From contig NZ_JAKKOQ010000006.1 of the NCBI RefSeq assembly GCF_021738965.1, positions 248,001 through 312,000 of the forward strand: DNA of 64,000 bases, in the 5' to 3' direction. The DNA comes from Gordonia zhenghanii (GTDB taxonomy: Bacteria; Actinomycetota; Actinomycetes; Mycobacteriales; Mycobacteriaceae). The notes beneath the pieces were generated by a model. It saw only the letters and a program-made list of their open reading frames with translations, searched no databases and was not told the origin of the DNA. A program made the position numbers and the translations under genes. This document shows, one piece after another, positions 36,588 to 44,161 of this stretch (positions within the stretch are counted from its first letter, which is position 1; each line of letters opens with the position of its first letter).

Positions 36588-37790
36588 GTGAACGACCCCA
36601 TCGTGATTGTGGGCGCAGGGCTTGGCGGTATCCGCCTGGCCGAGAATCTGCGCAACGGCGGATACTCGGGCGGCGTCGTGCTGCTCGGGCAAGAGCCTCA
36701 TCCGCCGTACGATCGTCCGCCGCTCTCGAAGAGCGTGGTGACCGGGGACGGCGGTCGCGTCGACCTCAAGCCAGCAGAGTTCTATGCGGAGCAGGACATC
36801 GATCTGCGGACCGGAACCCGCGTGGTCGCGGTGGACCCGGACGGGCACACCGTGACCGTCGAACACGACGGCGAGCGCAGCGATGTCGCCTACGGGACCC
36901 TCGTCCTGGCGACCGGACTCGTGGCCCGGAAGTTTCCCGGCGTCGCCGACGACGTCACCGGTGTGCACGTGGTCCGCACGATCGAGGACGCACTCGCATT
37001 GCGCGCGGCGGCGGGTTCGGCGACGCATGCGGCAGTGATCGGTGCGGGTTTCATCGGCTGCGAGGTCGCGGCGAGCCTGCACCACCTCGACGTCCCCGTG
37101 ACGTTGATCGAGCCGACGCCGACTCCGCTCGCGACGGCGATCGGTGAGCGCATCGGACAGATGGTGACTCGCCTGCACACCGAGTCGGGGATCGACCTGC
37201 GGACCGGCAGCGGGGTCGACGAGATCGTCGTCGCCGACGACGGTTCGGTATCCGGGGTGGTGCTCTCGGGCGGGGAACGCGTGGACGCGAACCTCGTCGT
37301 CGTCGGCATCGGCGGCTATCCGGATCTGGACTATCTGGAGGGATCGGGGATCGAACTCGCTCCTCGAGAAGCGGGCGGCGGCATCGCCTGCAACGGGGTG
37401 GGGCGCACGAGTGCGGCCGACGTGTACGCGCTCGGCGACGCCGCGAACTGGACCGATGCACACGGCGACCACCACCGCGTCGAGCACTGGAATCACGTGG
37501 TCGACCACGCTGCGCTCGTGGCAGCCGAACTGCTCGGCCACACGATCACGCACCAGAGCGTCCCGTACTTCTGGAGCGACCAGTTCGGTCTCAAGATCCA
37601 GATGCTCGGCGCATCTCACCCGGACGACGAAGTCCATGTTGTCGACGACGACGGCCGCAAGTTCCTCGCCTACTACAGCCGTGACGGGATCCTGACCGGC
37701 GTAATCGGCGCAGGGCGCGTCGGAAAGGTGATGAAGACGAGGCAGTTCCTGCAGACGCCGACTCCGGTGTCGGCGGTCCTGGAGAGCTGA
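36588..37790 (+). CDS. FAD-dependent ferredoxin reductase (Rv0688-like)
   Basis: A 400-residue pyridine-nucleotide/FAD reductase of the rubredoxin/ferredoxin reductase type used with P450s and dioxygenases. FAD motif IVIVGAGLGGIRLAENL is at the N-terminus; PYDRPPLSK, VLATGLVARK, the NAD motif AVIGAGFIGCEVAA and VYALGDAANW follow. The GTG start has GAAGGG seven bases upstream. By position relative to tuf, SDR and mftR it corresponds to M. tuberculosis Rv0688 (from memory). It might serve the P450 or kshA-type oxygenases. It ends at the base before the next gene. Confidence 0.9.
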   Translation: MNDPIVIVGAGLGGIRLAENLRNGGYSGGVVLLGQEPHPPYDRPPLSKSVVTGDGGRVDLKPAEFYAEQDIDLRTGTRVVAVDPDGHTVTVEHDGERSDVAYGTLVLATGLVARKFPGVADDVTGVHVVRTIEDALALRAAAGSATHAAVIGAGFIGCEVAASLHHLDVPVTLIEPTPTPLATAIGERIGQMVTRLHTESGIDLRTGSGVDEIVVADDGSVSGVVLSGGERVDANLVVVGIGGYPDLDYLEGSGIELAPREAGGGIACNGVGRTSAADVYALGDAANWTDAHGDHHRVEHWNHVVDHAALVAAELLGHTITHQSVPYFWSDQFGLKIQMLGASHPDDEVHVVDDDGRKFLAYYSRDGILTGVIGAGRVGKVMKTRQFLQTPTPVSAVLES

Positions 37791-38517
37791 GTGGTCGATG
37801 CGGCGACGTCTGCCGCCGACATCGTCGCCGCTCTCGTCGACCTCGGCGACCCGGACCGTGCCGCGCGGTCGCGTAGCTTCTTCAAGACGGGGCCGGGGGA
37901 GTACGGCGAAGGCGACGAGTTCGTCGGGATCCGGGTGCCGGAACTACGTAAGCTCGCGGGCCGACTGCGCGGGCTGCCCGCCGCGACGATCACCGAACTC
38001 CTCGACAGCCCGCTGCACGAGGCACGTCAACTCGCACTGCTCACGATGACTACGAACTTCGTCGCTCGGGACTCCGATCAAGCGTTCTGGGTGGCGCAGT
38101 ACCGCGGCGCCGTCCGCGCGGGAAGAGTGAACAACTGGGACCTCGTGGACTGCTCCGCAGATCCGATCCTCGGCGCATACCTGCTTGCGGCCGGCGACTT
38201 CTCAGAACTTCTTGACTGGGCGTCGGCGGAAGACCTGTGGCAGCGCCGCGTCGGGATCGTCGGTACGGCTGCGTTCATCAAAGCGGGGGCGACCAGATGC
38301 GATTCTCGGCGTCGCTCCACTGGTGGTCGGCGACCGCCGAGACCTGATCCAGAAGGCGCTCGGCTGGATGTTGCGGGAGGCCGGGAAACGGGTCGACCGA
38401 GCCGTCCTGACCGACTACCTGGACGGGCACGCCGCGCAGATGGGACGGACGGCTCTCTCGTACGCCGTCGAACACTTATCGCCGGAGGAACGAGCACGGT
38501 ACCGCGCGATGCGGTGA
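37791..38517 (+). pseudogene. DNA alkylation repair protein (AlkD-like), frameshifted
   Basis: The reading frame from GTG 37791 encodes an AlkD-like HEAT-repeat DNA glycosylase (SRSFFKTGPGEYGEGDEFVG, VNNWDLVDCSADPILG, RRVGIVGTAAFIKAG). The homology then shifts by one base. The continuing frame gives DAILGVAPLVVGDRRDLIQK, followed by ALGWMLREAGKR and finally YAVEHLSPEERARYRAMR. The shift is at or just after a five-G run (38285-38289); removing one G joins FIKAG to RPDAILG in frame. Without the shift the first frame would run 374 codons with a non-homologous tail. It could be a real inactivated gene, phase variation at the G-run or a sequencing error. Confidence 0.8.
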
Positions 38518-38521
38518 CCGG

Positions 38522-38920
38522 TCAGTCGGTCGTCGTCTCGGTGGTCTCGGGCTTCGAGGCGCCGCGTCGGACGAGCAGCGCCAGCGCGATCATCGGGATC
38601 TGCAGGGGGAGTCGTGCCCAGGCGATCGACTTCATCAGCGGGCTCTCGTCGACCCACAGGCGGATCATGTTCACGTTCGCGGGGAACACGGCGACGAACA
38701 GTGCCGCGGCGAGTCCGGCGGCGGTGCGGCGCGTCCGAGGAGCGAGCACGGCGGCGCCGATACCGACTTCGGCTGCGCCCGAGGCGTACGTCCAGAATCG
38801 CTTCGAGCCGGGGATCTCGTCCGGAACGATCGAGTCGAACGGCTGCGGCGTGAGGAAGTGCAGCACCCCGGGAACCAAGAGCATGGCGGACAGGGCACGC
38901 ACAAGACGGTCGTGAAGCAT
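38522..38920 (-). CDS. DoxX-like membrane protein
   Basis: A 132-residue protein with four hydrophobic helices typical of the DoxX family (AMLLVPGVLHFLTPQPF, GAAEVGIGAAVLAPR, AAGLAAALFVAVFPANVNM, LPLQIPMIALALLV). DoxX proteins are small membrane components of uncertain biochemical role, sometimes tied to redox. TAGACT lies six bases before the ATG, supporting a leaderless start. It is convergent with the AlkD-like gene (4 bp between stops). Confidence 0.8.
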   Translation of the reverse strand: MLHDRLVRALSAMLLVPGVLHFLTPQPFDSIVPDEIPGSKRFWTYASGAAEVGIGAAVLAPRTRRTAAGLAAALFVAVFPANVNMIRLWVDESPLMKSIAWARLPLQIPMIALALLVRRGASKPETTETTTD

Positions 38921-38960
38921 GGGTCGAGTCTAGCCGCAGGCCCTCTCAGCAGGCGTCGCC

Positions 38961-40019
38961 TCAGAACTCGATGCGCAGCTTGTCCGACGTCGGACGGGCC
39001 TGGCAGCCGAGGATGTAGCCGTCCTCGATGTCTTCGGGATCGAGCGCGCCGGTGACCTCCATGTCGACGGTCCCCTCGGTGAGAGTGCATGCGCACGAGC
39101 CGCATTCGCCTTCCTGGCACGAGTACGGGGCGTCCAGGCCTGCGGCGAGCATGATGTCGATGAGGGTGCGTGATCGAGGCCACGACATCTCGTGCGTCTC
39201 GCCGTCGAGTTCCACTTCCACATGTGCGGCCGCCGCGGCTTCGTCCTCACTGACCTCGCCGAGGTCGACGTCCTCGAAGGGGTCGCCCGAGAGCGAGTTG
39301 TAGATCTCGGTGTGCACGTTGTGGTGGTCGAACTTGGCCTTCGCGAGCCCGGCGTGGACCGCGTCCATGAACGGACCGGGGCCACAGATGTACGCGGTGT
39401 ACGTCTGTGACATCGGACGGAACAGGGTTGCGAGTTTCTTCTCCGACGGCAGACCCTGGACCGACTCGAGCCAGTGGACGACAGTGAGGCGTCCAGAGTG
39501 ACGGTCCTGGAGTTCACGCAGTTCGGCGCCGAAGATGACGTCGTTCTCGCTGCGATTCGCGTAGAAGAACGTCACCGGACCGGTGCCGTCGGCGAGCGCG
39601 GTCTTGAGGATCGACATGACCGGCGTGACTCCCGAGCCTGCGGCGATGAGCAGTAACGGCGCATGGATGTTCGAGGGCGTGAACACGCCGGACGGCGGCA
39701 GTGCCTCGATCTGAACGCCGGCCGCGAGGTTGTCGCAGATCCAGTTGGAGCCGTACCCCTCCGGGGTGCGTTTGACCGTGACCTTCGGCAGATCGTCGTG
39801 CTTGGCCGCCGACGACAGCGAATAGCAGCGGGCGACCGACCCGGTCTGCTCGCTCGGGATCCGCAGCGTCAAGAACTGGCCGGGCAGGTAGTCCGAGAAC
39901 CTGTCGGTGTGGATGTCCGGCACGTCGAAGACGATGCTGCGCGCGTCGGCGGTCTCATCGATCACCTCGGCGACGGTGAGGATCGCGCTGCGTGTGCTGT
40001 GCGGAGTCAGGTCGGTCAT
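38961..40019 (-). CDS. kshB: 3-Ketosteroid 9alpha-hydroxylase reductase component
   Basis: A 352-residue three-domain reductase: FAD domain (RCYSLSS), NAD domain (GSGVTPVMSI, CGPGPFMD) and a C-terminal plant-type [2Fe-2S] ferredoxin with C301, C306, C309 and C339. It should pass electrons from NADH to the KshA oxygenase that opens ring B of the steroid nucleus. The N-terminal order FAD-NAD-2Fe2S is that of KshB/PaaE. A perfect KstR-type operator TAGAAC-GT-GTTCTA lies 25-38 bp upstream of the ATG, which supports the steroid role. kshA and other cholesterol genes are not in this window. Confidence 0.88.
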   Translation of the reverse strand: MTDLTPHSTRSAILTVAEVIDETADARSIVFDVPDIHTDRFSDYLPGQFLTLRIPSEQTGSVARCYSLSSAAKHDDLPKVTVKRTPEGYGSNWICDNLAAGVQIEALPPSGVFTPSNIHAPLLLIAAGSGVTPVMSILKTALADGTGPVTFFYANRSENDVIFGAELRELQDRHSGRLTVVHWLESVQGLPSEKKLATLFRPMSQTYTAYICGPGPFMDAVHAGLAKAKFDHHNVHTEIYNSLSGDPFEDVDLGEVSEDEAAAAAHVEVELDGETHEMSWPRSRTLIDIMLAAGLDAPYSCQEGECGSCACTLTEGTVDMEVTGALDPEDIEDGYILGCQARPTSDKLRIEF

Positions 40020-40043
40020 TCGTGCGCTCTCTGTGGGAAGAAC

Positions 40044-40057
40044 TAGAACGTGTTCTA
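40044..40057. promoter_or_regulatory. KstR-type operator upstream of kshB
   Basis: TAGAAC-GT-GTTCTA is a perfect inverted repeat that matches the KstR consensus TNNAACNNGTTNNA at every defined base. It lies 25 bp upstream of the kshB start and 40 bp from the mftR stop, so kshB is the likely target. Confidence 0.85.
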
Positions 40058-40096
40058 ATCAAGAATATCAGTGGTTGTTCGGACGGTCGAGAACGG

Positions 40097-40702
40097 TTAG
40101 GGGTCCAGCGCGCCTACTCCGTCGACGAGCGTTCTCGATCCGGTCTCCATGAGTACGCCGAGATCGGAGTCGGGGGACGCGAGCCACGTGTCGTAGGCGG
40201 CGAGAGCTGCCCCCAGGGTCATCCAGGCCACGGTCTGGGGAGTGTGGTCGCCGGGCGCCACGCCGAGTCGAGCCGCACAATGGTCGGCGATCACCTGTCG
40301 CCAGTCGGCGTACATCAGCATCGAATGCGCTTGGAGCGCAGGGACGGTCAGCAGCAGCGACATTCGGCGTCGATGTTGTTCGGTCATCTCATCGGGGACT
40401 TCGTTGAAGTCGACCAGGGCGCGCCGCAGGCTCTCGCCGAGCGGGACGTCGTCGGGAGTCTCGGCGAGGAGGGCGCGGAGGCCGTCGAGGTGATCGTCGA
40501 ACTCGCCCCACGCCAACGAGTTCTTCGACGGGTAGTAGCGGAACAGGGTTCGCCGTGCGATGCCCGCAGCGGTGGCGATGTCGTCGACGCTCGTCTCGTC
40601 GAAGCCTCGCTCGTAGAACAGTGCGATCGCGATGTCGCTCAACTGGCCGCGGGTGGTTGCGGCCGGGCGGCCGCCGAGCGGTCCGGAACGCTTCGTCGTC
40701 AT
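40097..40702 (-). CDS. mftR: Mycofactocin system TetR-family regulator
   Basis: A 201-residue TetR repressor. The helix-turn-helix region reads FYERGFDETSVDDIATAAGIARRTLFRYYPSKNSLAWGE, with the family's RRTLFRYYPSK turn. It is divergent from mftA with about 140 bp between, the position of mftR in mycobacteria. Known MftR represses mft genes and is released by long-chain acyl-CoAs. GAAGGG precedes the ATG. Downstream on the same strand lies kshB, about 80 bp away. Confidence 0.92.
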   Translation of the reverse strand: MTTKRSGPLGGRPAATTRGQLSDIAIALFYERGFDETSVDDIATAAGIARRTLFRYYPSKNSLAWGEFDDHLDGLRALLAETPDDVPLGESLRRALVDFNEVPDEMTEQHRRRMSLLLTVPALQAHSMLMYADWRQVIADHCAARLGVAPGDHTPQTVAWMTLGAALAAYDTWLASPDSDLGVLMETGSRTLVDGVGALDP

Positions 40703-40844
40703 CTACCGCCCTTCAGTTCGATCGCGTCGTCGCTGGTCGCGATGGTACGTGCCAACGATTATCGGCATTCTCTTGCGATTATGCACTCGGTGCCATTACG
40801 GTGTGTTGCGAACCACAAATATCTACATCAGGAGGTTGGTTCAC
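40703..40844. promoter_or_regulatory. mftR-mftA divergent promoter region
   Basis: CGATTAT occurs at 40756-40762 and 40776-40782, exactly 20 bp apart (two helical turns), in an AT-enriched stretch. This arrangement fits binding of a regulator dimer pair, MftR being the obvious candidate. AGGAGG precedes the mftA ATG at a good distance. Confidence 0.5.
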
Positions 40845-40937
40845 ATGGCCGAGCAGGCAGCCCAGACTCACGACGAACTCGTCGCAGAGTCGCTGGTGGA
40901 GGAAGTGTCCATCGACGGGATGTGCGGCGTCTACTGA
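40845..40937 (+). CDS. mftA: Mycofactocin precursor peptide
   Basis: A 30-residue RiPP precursor. The leader is acidic and contains ELVAESLVEEVSIDG; the C-terminus is the invariant IDGMCGVY, with the core Val29-Tyr30. MftC decarboxylates the Tyr and crosslinks it to Val, after which MftE normally releases the Val-Tyr-derived product. AGGAGG precedes the ATG. Its stop shares one base with the mftB start. Confidence 0.98.
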   Translation: MAEQAAQTHDELVAESLVEEVSIDGMCGVY

Positions 40938-41311
40938 TGACGACTGCAACGACCATCGCTTCCGGCGACCGTGCTGCGGTCGCCGGAAGCGAGCCGCACC
41001 CGCCAGCCCCTCCCGTCTTCGATCTCGCCGCAGCTTGGACGCTCAATCCCAAGGTGGCGTTGCGTCCGGAACCGTTCGGCGCACTTCTGTACCACTTCGG
41101 AACGCGCAAGCTGTCGTTCCTCAAGAACCTGACCGTCGTCGGGATCGTTCGCGATCTCGCCGAGTATCAGAGCGCCGACGATGCGCTCGCCGCTGCGGGT
41201 GTCACCGACGACGCTCGCCCGTTGTACCTGCAGGCGCTGACCGCGCTGTGCGAGTCGGGAATGATCATCCCGCAGGCCGATCGTCCCGTAGATCAAGGAG
41301 TGAATCCGTGA
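40937..41311 (+). CDS. mftB: Mycofactocin RiPP chaperone
   Basis: A 124-residue RRE-type peptide chaperone that binds the MftA leader and presents it to MftC. The conserved block AWTLNPKVALRPEPFGALLYHFGTRKLSFLK is the recognition fold; the first 30 residues are variable. ATG overlaps the mftA stop (TGATG), and its stop overlaps the mftC GTG (GTGA), so the three genes are translationally coupled. Confidence 0.97.
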   Translation: MTTATTIASGDRAAVAGSEPHPPAPPVFDLAAAWTLNPKVALRPEPFGALLYHFGTRKLSFLKNLTVVGIVRDLAEYQSADDALAAAGVTDDARPLYLQALTALCESGMIIPQADRPVDQGVNP

Positions 41312-42585
41312 CCACCGTGGAATCCCCGGTCATGCCGTCGATGACCCCGCCGCTCGGCCTCGAGCCGCAGCAGCCGCCGAAGGTCGGACGCCTCGTCGAT
41401 CAGTTCGAGAAGGGTCTCGACGCCCCGATCTGTCTGACGTGGGAACTGACCTACGCGTGCAACCTGTCGTGCGTGCACTGCCTGTCGAGTTCGGGCAAGC
41501 GTGACCCGCGCGAGCTGAGCACCGAGCAGTGCAAGGCGATCATCGACGAGCTGCAGCGCATGCAGGTGTTCTATGTGAACATCGGCGGCGGCGAGCCGAC
41601 GGTGCGTCCGGACTTCTGGGAGCTCGTCGACTACGCGACCAGCCACCAGGTGGGTGTCAAGTTCTCCACGAACGGTCTGCGGATCACCCCGGAGGTCGCC
41701 GACCGTCTCGCGGCGTCCGACTACGTCGACGTCCAGATCTCGCTCGACGGTGCGACCGCCGAGGTGAACGACAACGTCCGCGGCCCGGGCTCGTTCGACA
41801 TGGCGGTGCGCGCTCTCGAGAACCTCGCGAACGCCGGCTTCAAGGACGCCAAGATCAGTGTCGTCATGACCCGTGAGAACGTCTCGCAGCTCGACGACTT
41901 CAAGGCGCTGGCCGACCGTTACGGTGCGACGCTGCGCATCACGCGTCTGCGTCCGTCCGGTCGCGGCGCCGACGTGTGGGATGACTTGCATCCGCTGCCC
42001 GAACAGCAGCGCGAACTGTACGACTGGCTCGTCGCGCACGGTGACAACGTGCTGACCGGCGACTCGTTCTTCCACCTGGCGGCGTTCTCCGAGTCGGGCG
42101 GGAGCGGTCTGCCCGGCCTCAACCTGTGCGGCGCGGGTCGCGTCGTGTGCCTGATCGACCCGATCGGCGACGTGTACGCGTGCCCGTTCGCGATCCACGA
42201 GAACTTCCTCGCGGGCAATGTCACGTCCGAGGGCGGGTTCCAGGAGATCTGGCAGCACAGCGATCTGTTCACCGAACTCCGTGAGCCGCAGAACGCAGGA
42301 GCCTGCACCAAGTGCCAGCACTTCGACGCCTGCCGCGGTGGCTGCATGGCGGCGAAGTTCTTCACCGGTCTGCCGCTCGCCGGCCCCGACCCCGAGTGCG
42401 TGCAGGGCTTCGGCGAGGAACTCCTCGCAGGCGATCGCACCAAACCGACTGCGAACAAGGATCATTCGCGCGGAGTCCCGCTCACGCTGATGACTCGCCC
42501 GCCGACCCGTGACTGCGACGAGAACCCGCTCGCCGGCTTCGCCCCGACCACCGCGAGCGGCTGCTCCTCCACCAACTGCTGCTGA
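41308..42585 (+). CDS. mftC: Mycofactocin radical SAM maturase
   Basis: A 425-residue radical SAM/SPASM enzyme that performs oxidative decarboxylation of the MftA C-terminal Tyr and crosslinking to Val. The SAM-cluster cysteines are C51, C55 and C58 (ACNLSCVHC). The SPASM region contains CGAGRVVCLIDPIGDVYACPF and CTKCQHFDACRGGC. The start is GTG in the mftB stop; the N-terminal about 20 residues are longer than I recall for mycobacterial MftC. The C-terminus continues with a Pro/Thr tail ending GCSSTNCC. The stop lies inside a CTGCTGAGACAGC segment of the GGTCGAG repeat, so the end may have been reshaped by repeat insertion. Confidence 0.95.
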   Translation: MTTVESPVMPSMTPPLGLEPQQPPKVGRLVDQFEKGLDAPICLTWELTYACNLSCVHCLSSSGKRDPRELSTEQCKAIIDELQRMQVFYVNIGGGEPTVRPDFWELVDYATSHQVGVKFSTNGLRITPEVADRLAASDYVDVQISLDGATAEVNDNVRGPGSFDMAVRALENLANAGFKDAKISVVMTRENVSQLDDFKALADRYGATLRITRLRPSGRGADVWDDLHPLPEQQRELYDWLVAHGDNVLTGDSFFHLAAFSESGGSGLPGLNLCGAGRVVCLIDPIGDVYACPFAIHENFLAGNVTSEGGFQEIWQHSDLFTELREPQNAGACTKCQHFDACRGGCMAAKFFTGLPLAGPDPECVQGFGEELLAGDRTKPTANKDHSRGVPLTLMTRPPTRDCDENPLAGFAPTTASGCSSTNCC

Positions 42586-42808
42586 GACAGCTCTGCCGGT
42601 CGAGCCCTTCCACCGCTGGTCGAGCGGAGTCTGCTGAGACAGCTTCGCTGGTCGAGCGGAGTCTGCTGAGACAGCTTCGCTGGTCGAGCGGAGTCGAGAC
42701 CCCCAGTACCGCTGATCGAGCGAAGTCGAGATCTCGACTCCGCTCGATCAGCGGGGTGCGGCTCGGATCTCGACTCCGCTCGATCGGCGAGTGGGGGTCT
42801 CGATCAGT
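42579..42808 (+). repeat. GGTCGAG repeat block filling the mftC-mftD spacer, with a 46-nt palindrome
   Basis: The 284-bp gap between mftC and mftD is largely repeat. GGTCGAGCGGAGTC occurs at 42618, 42650 and 42682 with an exact 32-bp period, the same unit as at 25210-25261. It then inverts: 42709-42754 is a near-perfect 46-nt palindrome (one mismatched pair) centred on GAGATCTC, followed by further inverted copies. It could form a strong RNA hairpin inside the mft operon. The upstream edge includes the mftC stop codon. Confidence 0.92.
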
Positions 42809-42869
42809 AGCGGGGCAGGGCCGAATCACCGGGTCACCCCTTCATCACAAACTAGGAAAGAACACATCT

Positions 42870-44087
42870 ATGTCCAAGTTCTCCGAACTCGCCGAGCAGA
42901 ATCCGTGGCGTCGTAATCCATGGTTCGAGACCGTCGGTGAGGCGCAGAGGCGCGCTCGCAAGCGGTTGCCGAAGACCGTGTACTCGTCGCTGGTGGCGGG
43001 TACGCAGGCCGGAATCACCGTGAACGACAACATGAATGCGTTCACCGAGCTCGGCTTCGCGCCGCATGTCATCGGCACTACGCCCGAGCGGAATCTGACG
43101 ACGACGGTGATGGGGCAGGAACTGCCGTTCCCGGTCATGATCTCGCCGACCGGCGTGCAGGCCGTCGACCCGGACGGCGAAGTCGCTGTCGCTCGTGCCG
43201 CAGCCAACCGCGGTACGGCTATGGGCTTGTCGAGCTTCGCGTCCAAGCCGGTCGAAGAGGTCACGGCCGTCAACGACAAGACGTTCTTCCAGATCTACTG
43301 GCTCGGCAGCCGCGAGGACATCCTGGCTCGTGCGATGCGCGCGAAGGAAGCCGGCTGCAAGGGCTTGATCGTCACCACCGACTGGGTGTTCAACGTCGGA
43401 CGTGACTGGGGCAGCCCGGAGATCCCGGAGAAGGTCGACCTCCGCGCCGTCGCGAAGCTGGCGCCGGAGATGATCACCAAACCGAAGTACGCGCTGAGCT
43501 GGTTCCGCGACGGCAAACTCGAGATCCCCGACCTGAGCGCCCCGAACATCGCGCACCCGGGCCAGCCCGGTCCGACGTTCTTCGATGTGTACGGCCAGTG
43601 GATGAACACCCCGCCGCCCACGTGGGAGGACCTGCAGTGGCTGCGCGAGCAGTGGGACGGCGAGTTCATGGTCAAGGGCATCACGCGCATGGACGATGCG
43701 AAGCGCGCCCGTGACATCGGCGCCACCGCGATCTCGGTGTCGAACCACGGCGGCAACAACCTGGACGGAACGCCCGCCACGATCCGTGTCCTCGGACCGA
43801 TCGCCGACGAACTCGGCGGCGACCTCGACGTCCTTCTCGACGGCGGCATCCGACGCGGCAGTGACGTGGTCAAGGCGCTCGCGCTCGGCGCGAAGGCGGT
43901 CATGATCGGTCGCGCCTACCTGTGGGGTCTGGCCGCCAACGGGCAGGCCGGCGTGGAGAACGTCCTCGACCTGATGCGGATGGGTCTCGACTCGGCGCTC
44001 ATGGGCATCGGCAAGAACGACGTCGCCGCCCTCTCACGCGACGATCTGATCATCCCCGAGGGCTTCGAACGCGTCTTCGGCGACTAA
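42870..44087 (+). CDS. mftD: Mycofactocin system FMN-dependent dehydrogenase
   Basis: A 405-residue alpha-hydroxyacid-oxidase-fold flavoenzyme of the MftD type, which oxidatively deaminates the cyclised intermediate to give the redox-active alpha-ketoamide. FMN-site motifs are VMISPTGVQ, FQIYWLGSRED, VKGITRMDDAKRA, SNHGGNNLDGTPA and LDGGIRRGSDVVKALALGAKAVMIGRAYLWG (given here as the pieces LDGGIRRGSDVVK and VMIGRAYLWG). The ATG is preceded by AGGAAAG. It is separated from mftC by 284 bp of repeats rather than the usual tight linkage. No mftE follows; a perfect 21-bp inverted repeat ends the unit. Confidence 0.95.
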   Translation: MSKFSELAEQNPWRRNPWFETVGEAQRRARKRLPKTVYSSLVAGTQAGITVNDNMNAFTELGFAPHVIGTTPERNLTTTVMGQELPFPVMISPTGVQAVDPDGEVAVARAAANRGTAMGLSSFASKPVEEVTAVNDKTFFQIYWLGSREDILARAMRAKEAGCKGLIVTTDWVFNVGRDWGSPEIPEKVDLRAVAKLAPEMITKPKYALSWFRDGKLEIPDLSAPNIAHPGQPGPTFFDVYGQWMNTPPPTWEDLQWLREQWDGEFMVKGITRMDDAKRARDIGATAISVSNHGGNNLDGTPATIRVLGPIADELGGDLDVLLDGGIRRGSDVVKALALGAKAVMIGRAYLWGLAANGQAGVENVLDLMRMGLDSALMGIGKNDVAALSRDDLIIPEGFERVFGD

Positions 44088-44103
44088 CCCGTTCGGCTCG
44101 CAC

Positions 44104-44150
44104 ACTTCGGCACTTTCTTTCGGCGTACAGCCGAAAGAAAGTGCCGAAGT
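44104..44150. terminator. Perfect 21-bp inverted repeat after mftD
   Basis: ACTTCGGCACTTTCTTTCGG plus C (44104-44124) pairs perfectly with its complement at 44130-44150 around a 5-base loop (GTACA). It lies between the convergent mftD and ferredoxin oxidoreductase genes and has no T-run on either side. It likely terminates both transcripts. Confidence 0.75.
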
Positions 44151-44161
44151 CGTAGGACCGA

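Noticed and set aside
42586-42869. A missing small mft gene in the mftC-mftD gap
   Set aside because: The gap is almost wholly repeat and no mft-like peptide or RBS-start pair was found.
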